NCBI GenBank assembly: GCA_028023455.1
Contig: JAQFVV010006710.1
Location: 374,001 to 438,000, forward strand
DNA from: Epiperipatus broadwayi
Lineage: Eukaryota; Onychophora; Udeonychophora; Euonychophora; Peripatidae
Reading direction: 5' to 3'
Length of the DNA: 64,000 nt
The notes beneath the pieces are model-generated. The model saw only the letters and a program-made list of their open reading frames with translations, was not told the DNA's origin and searched no databases. Shown in pieces: positions 1-11,183 of the stretch (within the stretch, counting starts at the first letter, position 1; every line of letters begins with the position of its first letter). Made by a program: the position numbers and the translations under genes.

Positions 1-821
1 GCAAGTACTTTATGATGTCTTCCTTAGCATTAACATATTCTGGTGATGAATTCTGAATGCTCAAACATTACCTTGAGGAATATTACTGGAATATTTATCT
101 ATTCCTTCATAGTGGCTTTCTATTCTTTCACATATTCCTCCAATCAGATATCAGAAGAGATACTCTCTCACAGCAAATGTATAAAAAGCTGTTTAGCAGA
201 TTGAACTTGCCAATAACTCAAAATTTTAGTTTCAACATCTAAGACTCACTTTAAATCAGGAGCCCCTTTTTGGATGTTCATCTAAGAATCTACAATTGAT
301 GAATTATGGAATAAAAAATGGAATTCTCATAAGGTGCCAAACTAATTTTCTTCATCAGATCCAACAACAAAGTAAGCTGCATTTAATTTTCCTAGATGCA
401 ACTAATCTCATCCATAAATTCAGGACAACTCATGATCATTGTACTCATTTGCTCATAAATAGAATTTAATAGTCATTGATCTATTTAAATGTGAAAAAAT
501 ACAATTCATATAATTAATGATTTTTGAATCAATGGCTACAATGCCAAAAATAACGGAATTAATCATTCTTGGTTGGATTTACTGTTTCCTTTATAATACG
601 TTAATAGTTTAAGCTAGATATATATATAAAAACAAAATCCACATGCTAAATAAATAATGCCATATATATAAAAAAGGAATCAGTATTTAAATATATCTTT
701 TTATAAAGTTATATGCGCTGAGATGCATTTGTAAAAAAGCTATCAATTGAATGAAAATGAATATAAAATGAAAGCTAGTAAACTCAAGTTTAATTGTATT
801 AATAATATATATATATATATT
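1..821. other. AT-rich sequence, no gene recognised
   Basis: No family is recognised in either strand. Open frames here (for example 57-242 and the start of 747-1016) are short and have no recognisable motif. A TA dinucleotide run at about 804-820 borders the PLE that follows and may be its target duplication. Confidence 0.5.
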
Positions 822-1289
822 GTATTTTCACGGTTATATGATGAAAATAGTCTTTTTTTCGGGTTAATCCGTGTACTATTTTGTTTAAATGTTTTCTATG
901 AAATAACATCCATTCTTATCAAGGTTAAGACCTTAATGAAGAACTGTTATATCTTCAATAATAATGAAATTGAGTGTCATTTTTATATAAATTTGATGAT
1001 TGATTATTCACAATAGATCAGGCATGTCAAACTCATTCAAACAATGGGCCACTTTATGCTACTGGTAAGATTCTCGCGGGCCACATCACACAAATTTTCT
1101 TAAAATTGTATTTTGAAAGTGAAAATGCAGGAATATAGATAGGGTAATTAAAGCATATTATGTAGTTTAGTGAATTCACTTCAATAATATACAATTGATA
1201 TAGTATTCTTTTATTTAAACATTTATTTTATCTGATTACATATTTATAAACTACAATTTATTGTTTTTACTAAACTTCCACGTTTCCTC

Positions 1290-2530
1290 TTACTAGTTTT
1301 TCAATATCTGGATTCAAAGACTGAGAACAACAATTTTCATTATCAGATAGATGTTTATCAGTAATCTTGATCTTAAGCTGTTTTATTTAATTTCATGCAT
1401 GAAAATATTTCCACATAATGTACTTCCAAAAAAGCTTAAAATTTGCACAAATTTTTTAATTTCTATCTTTCACCTAAATAGGAATAAATTTTCGGAGTTC
1501 CTACTTCTCGATATTTGGTTTTTAAAACCGAATCATTCTGGAAATCAATTAATTCCATTGTTCGGTCGAGCTTTTTCGACTTCAAACAAATGTCCGTGAA
1601 AAGAGAAAAATTTCTCAACTCCTTGAAATCATCAAAACGTTTATCGAATTCTTTTATTTTTTCAATTTTTGCAGAGGATGTGAAACGACAACTTTGATTT
1701 TGTGCTTTTACTCTCACATGTAGGAAAATATGTCAAATTCTTTTGCAAATGATTTTTAACAAATTCAGTTTTTGTACAAACTTCAACTCATCATACATAT
1801 TCGTTATCAATTGATCTTTGCCTTGCAATGTAATATTAAGATTATTCAGATCCGTATATCTATTAAAAATGCTAGGTCTTGTACCCACAATGGATCTTTT
1901 ATAATTGATATATTTTCTTGTTTTCATCTTTCATTTCAAAAAATAATATTATTTCCTCCAAAATCAGATAGAACTCTTTAAGACATTGTGCAGGACAACC
2001 AACAACTTCTGTGTAATAAGGAAGATCTTCGATTCGTTCTAAATCTTTAAGGAACAAAGTAAATTCGATGGTAGCTCTTGATCGAATAAAGTTGCTATCT
2101 TTGTACTGTTTTAAGTACTTGATCCATTTTTAATAATTTTAATCAGAGAACTTGTTTAATGACAATGAACTTTGATTTTCTTATCTGGAATTCCTTTAAT
2201 TTCCTCTAGTCCAAACCTTTAGTTTCACCTGTCATCGATTTACACCATCAGTTGTAACAGAAACAACTTCAACACAAGTTTTTCTAATCTCCATACCATC
2301 AAAATATCTTCACCAGTTGTTGTTCCGAAGAGTGTTCCAACAATTCTTCGGTATCCTCATGTTATTATCCAACCACGAAAAACACAACTTGCAACATCTC
2401 TTATATCCGCACTTTCATCAATAGCAATTGAAAAGAGATTTTGTAGATATTTTCTGTAATTCAAGATCATCTCCATTTCATAATTCTATCTCCACCTATT
2501 TCTTGATAATGAGATGCTCAACCTACTTTT
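1290..2530 (-). pseudogene. hAT transposase remnant (GTF2IRD2/ZBED5-like)
   Basis: Several minus-strand frames together read as a hAT transposase of the type domesticated as GTF2IRD2 and ZBED5. Near 2415-2440 it reads SIAIDESADIRDVA, the catalytic-domain aspartate motif. Near 2230-2260 it reads VEVVSVTTDG. At 1985-2060 it reads a YTEV motif preceded by FLKDLE. At 1733-1927 it reads LNNLNITLQGKDQLI and NMYDELKFVQ. At 1463-1717 it reads MELIDFQNDSVLK, and at about 1350-1440 FFGSTLCGNIF followed by LRSRLL, the hAT C-terminal dimerisation region. Stops and frameshifts separate these blocks, so it cannot make an active transposase. The assignment rests on motif recognition; the order of the motifs fits the family. 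Confidence 0.85.
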
Positions 2531-3339
2531 TCTACAGACAAATTCCACTTTTATTATACATTCCTTGATTAAAACCATCTATCTTTTATTTTCTAATAAT
2601 ACTTATTTTATACTCTTGTTACTGATTCATTCTTTTATAAATTTTGTCCTCCTGCTGCTCTTAATGAATTCTTCATTTTTTTTTTTTCTTCTTATTTTAC
2701 TTCAAAACACAAAATTGTTTTTCGTGATTAGTCTATAATGTCCTTATATTGTTTCTTTACACCTATATTTCTTTGCAAATTCACATCTTATTGTTCACTT
2801 CCACACAAAAATAATTCAGTTCCCACCTTTCTTGAAATTTCTTCCCGCATCAATCTTTCTTTTTATTTACTTAAGTCATTTTCTGTAATAAAAATAGACT
2901 TTAGATTTAAATTTTTAAAATTTAAAAAATTCACTACGTTTATCAAAATCCTCGAAAATTTCCTCTCTATATTTAAATGTAAAGAGCCTCATCGATTCTC
3001 CTCCTGGAATTATGCTCGATAAATAGGTACTATAAAATCATCTTTTTCTCTCTCTCTCATCCTGACTTCCCACACGGACAATTAAGATAGAGATGGACAA
3101 GAAGAAAGCTGTCATAACCGTGTAGTTCCCACAAGTTTCCCAACCGAACATACACTGGTAAAATTGTAGACTTTTAGTGTTTTCTAAACTGAAATGTAAT
3201 CTACTAACTTATATGTAAAATATTATTGTTTCTCATGTTTGATTATTTAAAATATATAACAAAATCATGCTCATTATTTCTTATGCTGTCTGACTAGTTT
3301 CAGAAAGATATAAACTCTTGATATACAGTTTCTTATATT

Positions 3340-3560
3340 TTTTGATGGCCCCCCACCCCCCCCCCACTCCACCCAATAAACACCCACCCCCCCTTTTTTT
3401 AAACAAAAAAAAAAACCCATCTGAGAGGTTGCTGTGGGGGCGCGACGACAAAAAATGATTTTTTTTTTTTCCCCAACCCCCCCACAAATTTTTACGTTGG
3501 CCTTTTTTGTTATCCCAAAACCCCAACTTCTCCAAAAACAAAAAAAACACAAGCCTCAAC
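3340..3560. other. Homopolymer-rich anomalous tract inside hAT
   Basis: Alternating long C, A and T runs with an isolated GC-rich patch near 3430-3450, quite unlike the rest of the window. It creates spurious glycine-rich frames on the minus strand. It may be a degraded GC-rich hAT interior or a consensus error in the assembly. Confidence 0.6.
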
Positions 3561-4162
3561 CAACAAATAAAAAAAAATTATATATATAAAAAACAAAATT
3601 TATTTAAATTTTTTTTATTAAATTAAATAATAAAAATAATTTAAAAAAATAAATTTTTTTTTCATACATCCCATTTTTTTTTTTTTATTTAAAAACACAT
3701 CACCAAGGCCAGAAAAAACCCTTCAGGGGCCCCCCGGCCCCCGGGGCCGCCAGTTTGACATGCCTGCAATAGATGAATTAATAAAATTTTTATTTCCTTC
3801 AGTTTTACAATTAACTAATTCCACATTGATTTTAGAAGAAAAAGATAAAGAATGGAATATGTTGTGCTTCATCAGATTTATTTAAACCACCTGATATTTT
3901 CAGTATTTCAATAGACTCTCTCATCGTTCTCAAATCATACTATTCCAAATTTACAAGATGTGTGACTAATTTCTAAAAAATGTGAAATAAAAGCTGATGT
4001 ATTTAACTTTTATGATTGACAGCATTTTTATGCACTCTAACTGATACTAATTCATCTATTGAATTGATCTATATAGCTTCTTGAGCACCATAATTGCTAT
4101 TCTCTTCATGTATAATTTTGAAAATTCAAGTATTAAATGCAGCTAATAAGAGACTCCATTTG

Positions 4163-5045
4163 GCTGATATGTGAATAATACATTTGTTATATGGCTTCAT
4201 AGTATTGATGTCTTGAATTCTTTTCTTGTTTTTCTTAATGGATGGCATCCTAATAATAAGTTTACCATGATAGTTGAAAATAACAAAACACTTTATTTTC
4301 TAGATGTTTTAAATGCTAAAAAATCTGAGACTCTTTATCAATATCTGTTTATAGAAAATTCACCCATACAAATAGATATTGTAATTTTAATACTCATCAT
4401 TATTCTTCTCATATATTTTCTGTAGCAAAAAATCTTTTGCTGAGCATATAGCTGTCTGATAAAGATAATCTTGGTTAAGTATTTAATACAACTAACTAGA
4501 AATATTCTACTTTCTAATAGTTACAATAAAAACGTCATATATAATGCTTTACATACTAAGAAGAAAAAAGATGACAAAATTAATAACTCAGTTACAGAGT
4601 TGTTTTACCTTATATTAAAGGAGCCACTAATAAGATCAATAGAACACTATCTAATTTCACTATTAAGACTACCTTTTCCATTAGCAAAAAATTGGTGATT
4701 TTTTTCCTTAAGTATAAAAACAGAATAGTCTGCAATACCAAGGCATCTATGAAATTCCATGTTCACAGTACTCAAAAAGCTATGTAGGTCAATTCAACAG
4801 ATAAGTTAGTGTCTGAATTAGGGAGCATAAAAATATTTTCAATCAAAAGTTAAATATATCAGTTTTTATTTCACATTTTTTATAAATTGATAACACACCT
4901 GATTTTGATAATGTTAAAATATTTGCTAATTTGGACAGAGAATAACTGATATCTTTCTTCTAAAATCAACTTGGAATCAATTAATTGTAAAACTGAAGGA
5001 AATAAAAATTTTGTTAATCGATCTATTCTGAATAGTAGTAGTTCT
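4163..5045 (+). pseudogene. PLE3 reverse transcriptase C-terminus plus GIY-YIG remnant
   Basis: Starting near 4163 the frame reads an altered YVDD box followed by NNTFVIW; a base deletion and D-to-N changes remove the catalytic pair. Next come FLNGWHPNNKFTM and FLDVLNAKKS (4171-4425), typical of the PLE region after the RT active site. From 4471 the text LLSNSYNKNVIYNAL continues the thumb and linker. At 4740-4800 it reads IYEIPC then SKSYVGQ, the GIY-YIG endonuclease core, followed by REHK and, near 4905-4950, DFDNVKIFANLDRE. Multiple stops and shifts show it is dead. It is a different lineage from the PLEs at 26-30 kb and 52-55 kb. Confidence 0.75.
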
Positions 5046-5132
5046 TCATTAAAATTTTAACCTTGACAAGGACGAATGTTAAACACTGGAAATTTAAACA
5101 AAATAACAAATGATTTAACCTCTAAAAGACTT

Positions 5133-5949
5133 TATATATATATATATATTAGTAAAAGCATTATGTAAGCTTTATAATTAAAGTAATACAAATGATCCTG
5201 TAAATAATGATAAAAATAATTATCTTGATTATACTAATAAACTTGCACAAGGAAAAAATGTTAAAAAACTCCTAACAAATAACATGTGAATGTTATAATA
5301 TACTTTTGTACTTTCAAACACACATAAATACATTCATGCTTAATATGGACTTAAGCCTAAGATAAAACCCAGAGTAGAACCAGAATTTTTTAAATCAATT
5401 GTCCCAATAACCAATTCTAATAATCAGTCACTATTATTGGTGGGGGGGGGGGATTCTCACCAAATGACAATAGACCATAGAACAGCTTGGTGAGCAGCAT
5501 CTATTATCCATATTCTTCAGATATTCTAATATTTTTTTATAAATAGACTTTTAAGACTGACAATTCATCTGTAACAATGATGGGCCAACTCTGACCATCA
5601 AGAGCTCTCAACCAAACCCACAAATATTTTAAAAATGTATATAAAATGGTCTTGTATAAAACTTATATTTACACTTGTACATACACAAAATATTGAATTA
5701 AAAATTAAGAAAAATGAAATACTTTGTTCAATTATATCTTTTTCTCTCTCCAATCATTACTAATTCATTCTATAAGAAATGCAACATTCCAACCAATTAT
5801 CTATATTATATTATCCATCTGACTATGGATTTAAACCTATGACACTGAAGATATTTTGTTTGTATTTAGTGATTTTCACAGACAAATATACCCTCACAAA
5901 AATAAAACTCTTATTTTGTTTTGTTATTATTTTGCACTTAATACTGAGT
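5133..5949. other. AT-rich sequence, no gene recognised
   Basis: No family recognised. Contains a G10 run near 5442-5451. Short frames, including 5779-6012, have no motif. The last part may already belong to the 5' region of the RTE LINE. Confidence 0.4.
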
Positions 5950-6274
5950 AGGACAAGTAGGAGTTTGATATTAACTGAAAGGAGACCCTTTGATTCCTCT
6001 TGGAGGCCTTAAAGAAACCGAGCAGGGCAAATTCCTAATGTCCACTCCATACGTTCTTGTCATTGCAGCTGTTATTACTATGTGATTATTCATATAGTAT
6101 ACGAACATGGATGGGCTGCTCACCAACACGCATTAGCCAGCGTGGTGAGTTTATTGGCTTTTTACCTCTGAGTTTAAGATCAAGAAACACCATGGCCTTT
6201 CTTCTCAGTGCCTGATAAGGCAGAATGAATGTTTGTGTAAATGATAAATATTTTTCCAATACATATATACAATT

Positions 6275-7036
6275 ATGACAGACAAAAATAAAGCATGGCC
6301 CTTATTCCCAGGAGGCTGTAAAGTCAGCAACCAAGGCGGCGGTTGGTGGCCGAAGGCGGAGGGTGCTAAGAACCCCCTGATTGCAGATCCAGGCTGCCAT
6401 TTGATGACGACTTTTTATTTAGGTACTTACAACTGCAGATCACTTTCAAGTGAAGGAAGATTGCAAGAATTAGAAGAAGAACTGTCTTATATTAAATGGG
6501 ACATTATTGGACTTTGTGAAGTTAGAAGAAAAGGAGAAGAAACAATTGATTTAAAAAGTGGACATATACTCTATTATAAAGGCACACATATTGGAAATAC
6601 AAGTGGAGTAGGATTCATTATAAATAAAAAGTGGAAGAACAATATTGTGGAGATTGATGGTATATCGGACAGAGTGGCAAGATTAGTTATACAACTTAAT
6701 AGCAGATACCAAATGCAGATAATTCAGGTTTATGCCCCAACAAGTTCTCATAGTGATGAAGTAGTAGAAGATTTTTATATGGATGTACAAAAGGCTTTTG
6801 ATCAGAGTAAACAACATTTTAAAATTGTTATGGGAGACTTTAATGCTAGAATTGGTAGACAAATGAAAGATGAAATTGCTGTAGGTAATTTTGGTTATGG
6901 TAATAGAAATGAGAGAGGACATAGACTTGTGGAGTTTGCAGAAAAAGAAAAACTTTATATTATGAATTCATTTTTCAAAGGAAATGGACATGGAAGCATC
7001 CAAATGAAGGTACAGCAGAATTGGATTATATTTTGA
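6275..7036 (+). pseudogene. RTE endonuclease domain (EEP family), frameshifted
   Basis: The 253-residue frame is the exonuclease-endonuclease-phosphatase domain that nicks target DNA for LINE insertion. Visible motifs are TYNCRSLS (residues 51-58), LCEVRR (80-85, catalytic glutamate), VYAPTSSH (152-159) and MGDFNARIG (186-194, catalytic Asp and Asn). The frame is lost near 6980-6990. After that point the correct reading continues in the next frame as WKHPNEGTAELDYIL, so the last residues of the listed frame are not native. The first 45 residues are rich in Gly, Pro and Lys and may include translated leader; the start codon is not certain. The remaining catalytic SDHRLV motif falls in the next frame. 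Confidence 0.85.
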
Positions 7037-8205
7037 CTAACAGAAAATACATATTTCAAGATTGTAATGTTCTTAATAAATTTAACACAGGAAGTGATCA
7101 TCGATTAGTAAGGTGTAAGTTACGTGTTAATGTAAAACTAGAGAAACAAAAATTATTAAGAAAAACAATATTTACAGTTGATATTCCTAATCTTCAGAAA
7201 CATTCTAATGAATTTAAATTAGAACTTACAAATAGGTTTCAAGTGTTAGGAGATTTTGAACATGTTACAGATTTGAATGAAATTAATATGAAAATAACTG
7301 ATACACTTTTAAAAACTGCAACAAACATAGCTGGTAGAAAAAAGCAGCAATTGACTAATAAAATTTCTACTGAGACTAGAGAATTTATGAAGAAAAGAAG
7401 GAATATGAAGATATACAAAAATGATGTATTAAAAAGAATTGAATATCTTGAATTTTGTAAAATGGTACAGAAAAGAGTTGAAAATGATATAAGAAAGTAT
7501 AACTGTGAAATAGCAAGGAAAGCTGTAGAAGAAAATAAAAGTCTCAAAAATGTTAAACAACATTTTGGTATTGGTAGGAAATTTATATCTGCAATAAGAA
7601 AAAAAGATGGAATTATTACTAAAAAGAGAGATGACATCATGAAATTGGTAGAAGATTTTTATCAAGAATTATATAGTAATAAAGAACAAGTACCTCCTAT
7701 ATCTATTATATCTTCCCAATTGCCCAGAATTTTAAATGAAGAAGTGAGACATGCAATTAAGTGTATGAAGAAAGGAAAGGCTCCAGGAAATGATGAAATT
7801 ATAATTGATATATTAAAAGAAGCAGGTGAAGAAATAGAAACAATTTTAGCAAAGTTATATACCAAATGTCTAAATGATAAAGATGTACCGGAAGATTGGA
7901 AGAATGCAGTAATAATATTAATATTTAAAAAAGGTGATAAAGAAGATATTAGAAATTACAGACCTATCAGCCTTTTATCAGTTTTATATAAAATTTTTAC
8001 CAAGATAATTACAACTCGTCTACAGAGAACTTTGGATTTCCACCAACCAAGAGAACAAGCTGGATTTAAAAGTGGTTTTAGTACAATAGATCATATCCAG
8101 GTATTGAGAGAAGTCATAGAAAGGACAAACGAATATGAGTTGTCATTATGTTTTGGATTTGTAGATTATGAAAGGCATTCGATTCTATACACATTTCTTC
8201 AGTGA
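7021..8205 (+). pseudogene. RTE endonuclease end and reverse transcriptase N-half
   Basis: A 394-residue frame continues the same polyprotein. It opens with DYILTNR and GSDHRLVRCK, the last endonuclease motifs including the catalytic Asp-His. A lysine-rich linker (about residues 45-230) follows. RT motifs then appear: KKGKAPGNDEI, DWKNAVIILIFKKGDK, RNYRPISLLS and EQAGFKSGFSTIDHI. Motif A is read as GFVDYE just before the frame breaks at about 8165-8205. The related copy at 42640 reads VDYEKAFDSI there, so a base has been lost after VDYE. Confidence 0.88.
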
Positions 8206-9209
8206 TTAAAGCATTGGATCATCAAGGTATAGATCCAGGATATTGTCATATTTTAAAGAATATTTATAAAAATGCAACAGCAACAATTAGATTACATAAT
8301 GATACTGGAAAAATCAACATTGAGAAAGGTGTAAGACAAGATGACTCCATATCTCCAAAACTCTTTACAGCAGTGCTGCAAGAAGTATTTTGTGGATTAA
8401 AATGGGAAACTAAAGGAGTGAAAGTAAATGGAGAGTATTTAAGTCATTTAGATTTCGCAGATGATGTAGTTGTTTTTGCAAATAATGCTTCAGAGCTGCA
8501 GGAAATGTTGCAGGAGTTAGCAAATGAAATTAGAAAAGTAGGACTAAAGATAAATGTTAAAAAGACTAAAGTAATGTTTAATCGATTTGCTCAAAATATG
8601 AAAATAAAGATTGATTATGAAGAAGTTAACAGTTACAAATACCTTGGTCAGATTATTAATACAGATGGAAACATAATGGAGGAAATTAATCATAGAATTA
8701 AACTTGGTTGGAGTGCTTTTGGTAGAAATAACTTGATACTAAACGGAAATATGCCTATGTGTTTGAAAAGGATGGTTTTTAACAAATGTGTTTTACCAGT
8801 TCTTACTTATGGATCTGAGACTTGGACACTTAATAGAAGAGCAATACAGAGACTTCAGACCACTCAAAGGAGTATGGAGAGATGTATGTTGGGAGTAATA
8901 AGAAGAGATCGAAAACGCAATGTATGGGTAAGACAACAAACAGGTGTTACTGACCTTATTGAAAAAATTAAAAGATTGAAATGGAGTTGGGCTGGACATA
9001 TTGCTAGAAGAGATTATAATAGATGGACAATTGAAATTTTAAACTGGATTCCAAGAGATTGTAAAAGACCCAGAAAGAGACCACATGTGAGATGGATGGA
9101 TGAAATAAGAAAATGTGCAGGGGTGTTGTGGAGAAGAGAAGCTAAAGATCGGAGAAGATGGATTAAACTTGGAGAGACCTTCATCCTGCAGTGGATTGAT
9201 AATGGTTGA
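8202..9209 (+). pseudogene. RTE reverse transcriptase C-half and C-terminal region
   Basis: The 335-residue frame begins within the RT palm: IKALDHQGIDPGYC, then motif B as GVRQDDSISP (the usual GVRQGD has lost its second glycine) and motif C as DFADDVVVFA with the catalytic Asp pair intact. After KYLGQIINTDG come YGSETWTLN and KWSWAGHIARRD, the conserved tail of RTE-type proteins. It ends in TGATGATGATGATG, which is the element's 3' tail. The same protein end is encoded on the minus strand at 57862-58395. Confidence 0.9.
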
Positions 9210-9220
9210 TGATGATGATG

Positions 9221-10852
9221 AGGACAAGAAAGATTGACACAGAAAATTGCGTATTTCAAAAGAAATGGATCAACATATATATATATAGAAATAGTAAACT
9301 GATATGTCTGGAAAATGTTTCACTTTATAAAAATACAATATTAAAAGGCACTATTTACCAAAATATTCTGATTACAACGAAACTATTGGGGAAGAAAGAA
9401 ATAGACAACTTGAAAAGGAACTTCATCAAATAGCTGATATGTTTCATAAAAAGTTCCAAATAAATTTGTCCAAATTCAAGAATATAAATGTCATGAAGTC
9501 AGTAAATTGTCATTAAATGTGCAACAGTCATTAATAATAACAATGTTACTTTATTTTTAATTCTCAAAAAAATTATGGCCTCATTTAAAAAGGGAAAGTT
9601 GAAATCGGCCTCCAATTGAAAACGTTGCTCACCTCTAATGATTAGGGGTAAATTAATTATATTTTTGATCATATATAATTTTTAAGTTGACAATTTTTTA
9701 TGACCTGAAAATTATATTATGAATGTCTAAATGGATTGTGCAGAAAAAAAGCTCCCCATCCTTGATATATAAGGTACAAATGCTGCTCAAGAAGAATGTT
9801 ATATATATACAGTCTTCAAAATCAAAGACATAATCTAATAAATTATAAATTTTAATAAAATAATCTCACTTTTTATTTCAAAATATCCTAAAAAAAAACC
9901 CAAAAACTATTCTTTATTAAAATATACAATATACAACTATTACATTAATGTGGAGAAGTCAATGTGATCTTAGGTCTATCAATTTCTCAATCTTTTAGAA
10001 CAATGCTTTGTTTCTCTTTCAGCACTTATTTTAAGATCAAATAGATCTTTTGTAGATTACAATGCAATTAAAACATAACATAATCTAACTTTTTTTCTAT
10101 TTCTTCTTCCATGTTCTAATATGAACATTAAATAAAAAAAAAAATTGCATGATGGTGTCCAACCAAATCCACTAGACACTAAATTAACTTTCATCTAGTT
10201 TCACATTAAATATTTCCTATTTATTGATCCATTTTAGTTTTTATTTCCAAGTTTCAAAAGTTGTTTATATATATTTTTTTATACGTTTATAATCATTTTT
10301 TTGAAATACGAAGGTAAACAAACACACACTTAATACATTAATATGTTTTTAATTATCTTTTTACTTATAGCATAGATTTATTTTATCTAATGATGCATTA
10401 GCTTTTTATGCAAAATCCAGACAGTAAAACAGCTTAGGATATTTTTCAGCAAAACCTGTGCTTTCTATCAGATTAAATATTATTAATTGACAAGCATGTT
10501 AAAAATAAATTCTGTGACATCACACCAGTCTTTTTCTTTCCTAGAAAATGGACAGGATTCTATACGAAATAAAAATACTTATTTTTTACATAAATCTTGG
10601 CTACTTTTATATAATAAGTTAGGATCCTGAATTAAATGAATTACAGAAATATATTACTTTCAAAAAATGTGTAAACATAATTTTATGTTTACTTTTGCAG
10701 ATATCATAATATATATATATTTAACACTAAGGGTAGCTAGTAATGACAAATTTAACATTCAACAATGAACAAGTGATACTACTTACATGTTTACATGTTT
10801 AGCCTGACCTACTTTTGGATAGAGAAATATATATACAAACTAAATACACCAA
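9221..10852. other. AT-rich sequence, no gene recognised
   Basis: No coding motif, RNA gene or repeat family recognised; only short homopolymers and TA runs. Confidence 0.5.
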
Positions 10853-10938
10853 AATTAAATCACTAGCCAAAAATAAATTTAAAAATTGACTACCATTAAT
10901 AGTGATTTTTTAAATTTGATTTTAGTTGGTGATTTAAC
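10853..10938. repeat. Small foldback repeat
   Basis: An inverted repeat: the arm at 10853-10887 (AAATTAAATCACTAGCC then an A/T stretch) mirrors 10907-10938 (ending TAGTTGGTGATTTAA) around a 20-bp loop. It may be a miniature inverted-repeat element. No target duplication is clear. Confidence 0.6.
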
Positions 10939-11009
10939 CTTGATTCAGATGTATTTGACTTATTATATTGACTAGTTTCCTTTTAATATTTAATATTTTA
11001 AAATAAACA

Positions 11010-11183
11010 ATAAATAATCAAAATTAGCCCAAATTCACAACATAACCAAACTAGCCAAAAAACAAGCTCTAAAACACAAACAATGGTTTCACTGCTACAA
11101 GAAGGTTTTTTTTTTTTTTTAGAGTTTATTTTTTGGCTAGTCTGGTTGAGTTGTGAATTTGGGGTAATTTTGATTATTTATTG
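11010..11183. repeat. Foldback (MITE-like) repeat
   Basis: Arms of about 70 bp: 11010-11076 (AATAATCAAAATTAGCCC, then CTAGCCAAAAAACAAGCTC) mirrors 11106-11183 (GAGTTTATTTTTTGGCTAG, then TTGATTATTTATTG) with a few mismatches and an expanded T run. It has no coding content. It shares the word CTAGCCAAAAA with the foldback at 10853, so the two may be related. Confidence 0.65.

Larger units (their letters stand above)
1019..3766 (-). mobile_element. hAT DNA transposon (GTF2IRD2/ZBED5-like), complete ends
   Basis: Terminal inverted repeats begin CAGGCATGTCAAACT at 1019 and end AGTTTGACATGCCTG at 3766. They are flanked by a perfect 8-bp target duplication, CAATAGAT (1011-1018 and 3767-3774), the length expected of hAT elements. 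Removing the element restores continuous PLE sequence, which confirms the boundaries. It contains a broken transposase on the minus strand (about 1290-2530). The region 3340-3560 is an odd run of C, A and T homopolymers, and no N-terminal zinc finger could be read between 2530 and 3700. Confidence 0.93.
822..5132 (+). mobile_element. Decayed Penelope-like element (PLE3), head-to-head, with nested hAT
   Basis: The left arm (822-1018 plus 3775 to about 4130) is the reverse complement of the right arm (about 4740-5132). For example, 3778-3815 mirrors 4985-5020, and 872-935 mirrors 5040-5110. The right arm is PLE coding sequence on the plus strand. The arrangement is therefore two 5'-truncated copies meeting head to head near 4130, a configuration known for Penelope-like elements. 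Both arms hold a CCTTGAYAAG motif near the end (plus at 5061, minus near 918), which resembles the hammerhead-like motif seen in other elements here. The ends abut TA-repeat tracts (about 804-821 and 5134-5150), which could be a target duplication but are low complexity. The left arm is split by the hAT at 1019-3766. Confidence 0.7.
5958..9220 (+). mobile_element. RTE-clade non-LTR retrotransposon (LINE), nearly full length
   Basis: One element holds an apurinic-type endonuclease, a reverse transcriptase and an RTE-style C-terminus, then a short (TGA)n tail at 9206-9220, as is typical of RTE 3' ends. The 5' limit is not certain. An 8-bp match AGGACAAG at 5950-5957 and 9221-9228 could be the target duplication, but it is short. 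The 5' untranslated part (about 5958-6274) shows no coding signal. Related copies lie at 42621-43665 and 57845-58398, with a tail relic at 19115-19230. Two frameshifts and a damaged RT motif show that this copy is inactive. Confidence 0.85.

Noticed and set aside
3274-3559. Glycine/tryptophan-rich open frames on the minus strand
   Set aside because: They arise from the C and A homopolymer tract inside the hAT element and match no family.
5590-5640. Hammerhead-like words CTGACCATCAAGAGC and CCAAACCC
   Set aside because: Neither the core nor the stems form.
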